64,000 nucleotides of DNA from Gemmatimonadota bacterium (GTDB lineage Bacteria > Gemmatimonadota > Gemmatimonadetes > Longimicrobiales > Gaopeijiaceae). The notes under the pieces are model-generated. The model did not search any database. It saw only the letters and a list, made by a program, of their open reading frames with translations, and was not told where the DNA came from. Below, piece after piece: positions 62,805-64,000 of this stretch (position 1 is the first letter of the stretch; each line of letters opens with the position of its first letter). Location of the stretch: positions 1-64,000 of the forward strand of contig QJYK01000128.1 of assembly GCA_003248075.1 (NCBI GenBank). The letters run 5' to 3'. Position numbers and translations under genes: made by a program.

Positions 62805-64000
62805 TCAGTGCCCGGGCGCGAAGCGCTCCAGGATCCAATCCCGCACCGTGTCCATCACCTGCGGGTTCATGGTCTCGGAAATCCTGGCGTACTCGTCGGG
62901 CCCCCCGGTGTCGGCCGTCTGGAACAGGTGGTTCAGCCCGGGGAGCACGCGTGTGGTGACGTCCGGGTTGCCACCCCGCTCGAGCGCGGCTCGCACCTCG
63001 GGAAGGTTTGCGTTCGGAGGCACCTGCAGATCCTTGGCGCCGTTGAGCGCGAGCACGGGGACGCGGACCCGCTCGAGAGCGGGCCGAGGATCGTACACGA
63101 GGAAGAACCGGAACCAGGGCGAGTTGAGCTGGGCCAGCTCCGCGTCGATGCTCCCTGGCGGCATCGCCCCTTCGGGCAGCGTCGAGGCCGCGCGCTCGAG
63201 TGCCTCGCGCAGCCGGCGCGACGCGACGGCGGTGTCGGGCTCGGACCGCAGAATCGCGAACAGCTCCTTCTGGATCTCGCGGTTCCGGCGAATCACCTCC
63301 TCGGGCGTCCCCGCGGCGCGGTTGATCATGGCGGCCTGGAGATCCAGGATCTCCTCACCGGGGATCCCGGGCCCCGCCAGCAACACGAGGAAGTCCACCC
63401 GGTCCGAGCGCGTTGCCGCCATCGGACCGATCAGCCCCCCCTCGGAGTGCCCCAGGATGCCCACGGCGGTGACGTCGTCGCGCTTCGCGAGCCACTCCAC
63501 GGCGGCAACCGCGTCCGAGGCGAAGTCGCGGGACGTCGCGGTCGCGAAGCTCCCTCTCGACGACCCGACCCCCCGATCGTCGTATCGGAGCACGGCGATG
63601 CCGGCGCGTGTCAGATGGTCCGCCAACACCAGGAAGGGCTTGTGGCCCATGATCGTCTCGTCTCGATCTTGCGGGCCGGAGCCACTCACGAGCACGACGG
63701 CCGGGAAGGGCCCGTCGCCGACGGGAAGCGTCAAGGTTCCGGCGAGTACGACGGCCGGCGAGGGAGTGTCGATCGACACGTCCTCCGCTCGATAGGGGAA
63801 CGGAGGTTTCGGGAGCTGCGGGCGTGACGGCTCCGTCGGGCTTTCGACGCGACGGAGCATGAGGGGCAGGGACACCGGGCCCTGGGTGAAGGTGCCCGAG
63901 ACGGTCCCGTCGGGCCCCAACACGCCCTCGTAGCTCGCCCCCAGGGCCTGCACAGCGAACGTGAGACGCTCCTCGTCGCCCTCGACCGTGGTCAGCGGGA
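62805..64000 (-). CDS. Alpha/beta-hydrolase (S33/DLH-like), 5' end beyond window
   Basis: Only the C-terminal about 398 residues are in the window; the frame is open to the edge (the track's start at 63953 is a GTG inside the coding region). An N-terminal DUF3887-like beta domain (YEGVLGPDGTVSGTFTQGPV) precedes the hydrolase. Motifs: VVLVSGSGPQDRDET, LRYDDRGVGSSRG, ILGHSEGGLIGPMAA (nucleophilic Ser elbow), LALNGAKDLQVPP (Asp region) and LPGLNHLFQ (catalytic His). Peptidase or esterase; a signal peptide may lie outside the window. Confidence 0.88.
   Translation of the reverse strand, partial: PLTTVEGDEERLTFAVQALGASYEGVLGPDGTVSGTFTQGPVSLPLMLRRVESPTEPSRPQLPKPPFPYRAEDVSIDTPSPAVVLAGTLTLPVGDGPFPAVVLVSGSGPQDRDETIMGHKPFLVLADHLTRAGIAVLRYDDRGVGSSRGSFATATSRDFASDAVAAVEWLAKRDDVTAVGILGHSEGGLIGPMAATRSDRVDFLVLLAGPGIPGEEILDLQAAMINRAAGTPEEVIRRNREIQKELFAILRSEPDTAVASRRLREALERAASTLPEGAMPPGSIDAELAQLNSPWFRFFLVYDPRPALERVRVPVLALNGAKDLQVPPNANLPEVRAALERGGNPDVTTRVLPGLNHLFQTADTGGPDEYARISETMNPQVMDTVRDWILERFAPGH

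Overview
The window is very GC-rich, densely coded bacterial chromosome on both strands. Its flavour is Gemmatimonadota-like, which is an inference from gene content: two ADOP-type ABC permeases (one with a PadR regulator), a large HEXXH metalloprotease lipoprotein of the DUF5117/DUF4953 type, many exported peptidases, Tat-exported hydrolases and abundant lipoproteins. I see no rRNA, tRNA, CRISPR array, prophage or transposase gene. The last gene runs off the right edge.

Layout. 0-8 kb: a GroES-like protein and an RsmF-like rRNA methyltransferase on the plus strand, facing a minus-strand PadR-ADOP-Nudix operon and a second minus-strand group (M28 peptidase, a 58-residue membrane ORF, an MFS transporter). 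8-16 kb: metallo-beta-lactamase-fold hydrolase, a phosphofructokinase with pyrophosphate-type signature residues, glycogen branching enzyme and glucan phosphorylase (a glycogen/glycolysis cluster), a small helix-hairpin-helix protein and an OmpA-like lipoprotein. 16-21 kb: an ArsR-like regulator coupled to a double SRPBCC protein under a perfect palindrome, a large metalloprotease and a DUF454 membrane protein.

21-24 kb is a methionine operon: sigma-70-like promoter, SAM-I riboswitch, a hairpin that buries the Shine-Dalgarno, then MetX-like acyltransferase, MetB-like PLP enzyme and a short aspartokinase without ACT domains, closed by a terminator. 24-25.4 kb holds two lipoproteins (Bor-like and DUF2807). 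25.8-36.3 kb is a complete minus-strand Tad/Flp pilus locus: flp, tadV/cpaA, tadE, cpaB, rcpA, tadG-like (with a long Gly-Asn repeat), tadZ, tadA, tadB, tadC, and a last gene encoding a membrane-anchored protein with five exact 23-residue repeats. A UUCG-tetraloop terminator directly after flp probably sets the pilin to machinery ratio.

36.7-37.05 kb contains a 306-bp palindromic element with 32-bp terminal inverted repeats. 37-45 kb: a small unknown protein, Tat amidase and creatininase-family enzyme in one overlapping operon, a lactate-permease-family transporter, DUF2461, a second ADOP permease and PdxH. 45.7-49 kb is a copper-resistance operon (CsoR, CopZ, CopA) with a G/C-tract operator and a 20-codon ORF after it. 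49-64 kb: YtcJ-like amidohydrolase, DinB-like and DUF1232-like proteins, M14 peptidase, Tat-signal aminotransferase, M24 aminopeptidase, two paralogous SLC1-type symporters, a HEAT-cyclophilin lipoprotein and a truncated alpha/beta hydrolase. The theme of 49-64 kb is peptide and amino-acid scavenging.

No single locus can be proved from sequence alone to be a new system. The best leads are the SAM-controlled methionine operon with an ACT-less aspartokinase, the 23-residue-repeat protein ending the Tad operon, the ArsR-SRPBCC palindrome, and the palindromic mobile-like element.
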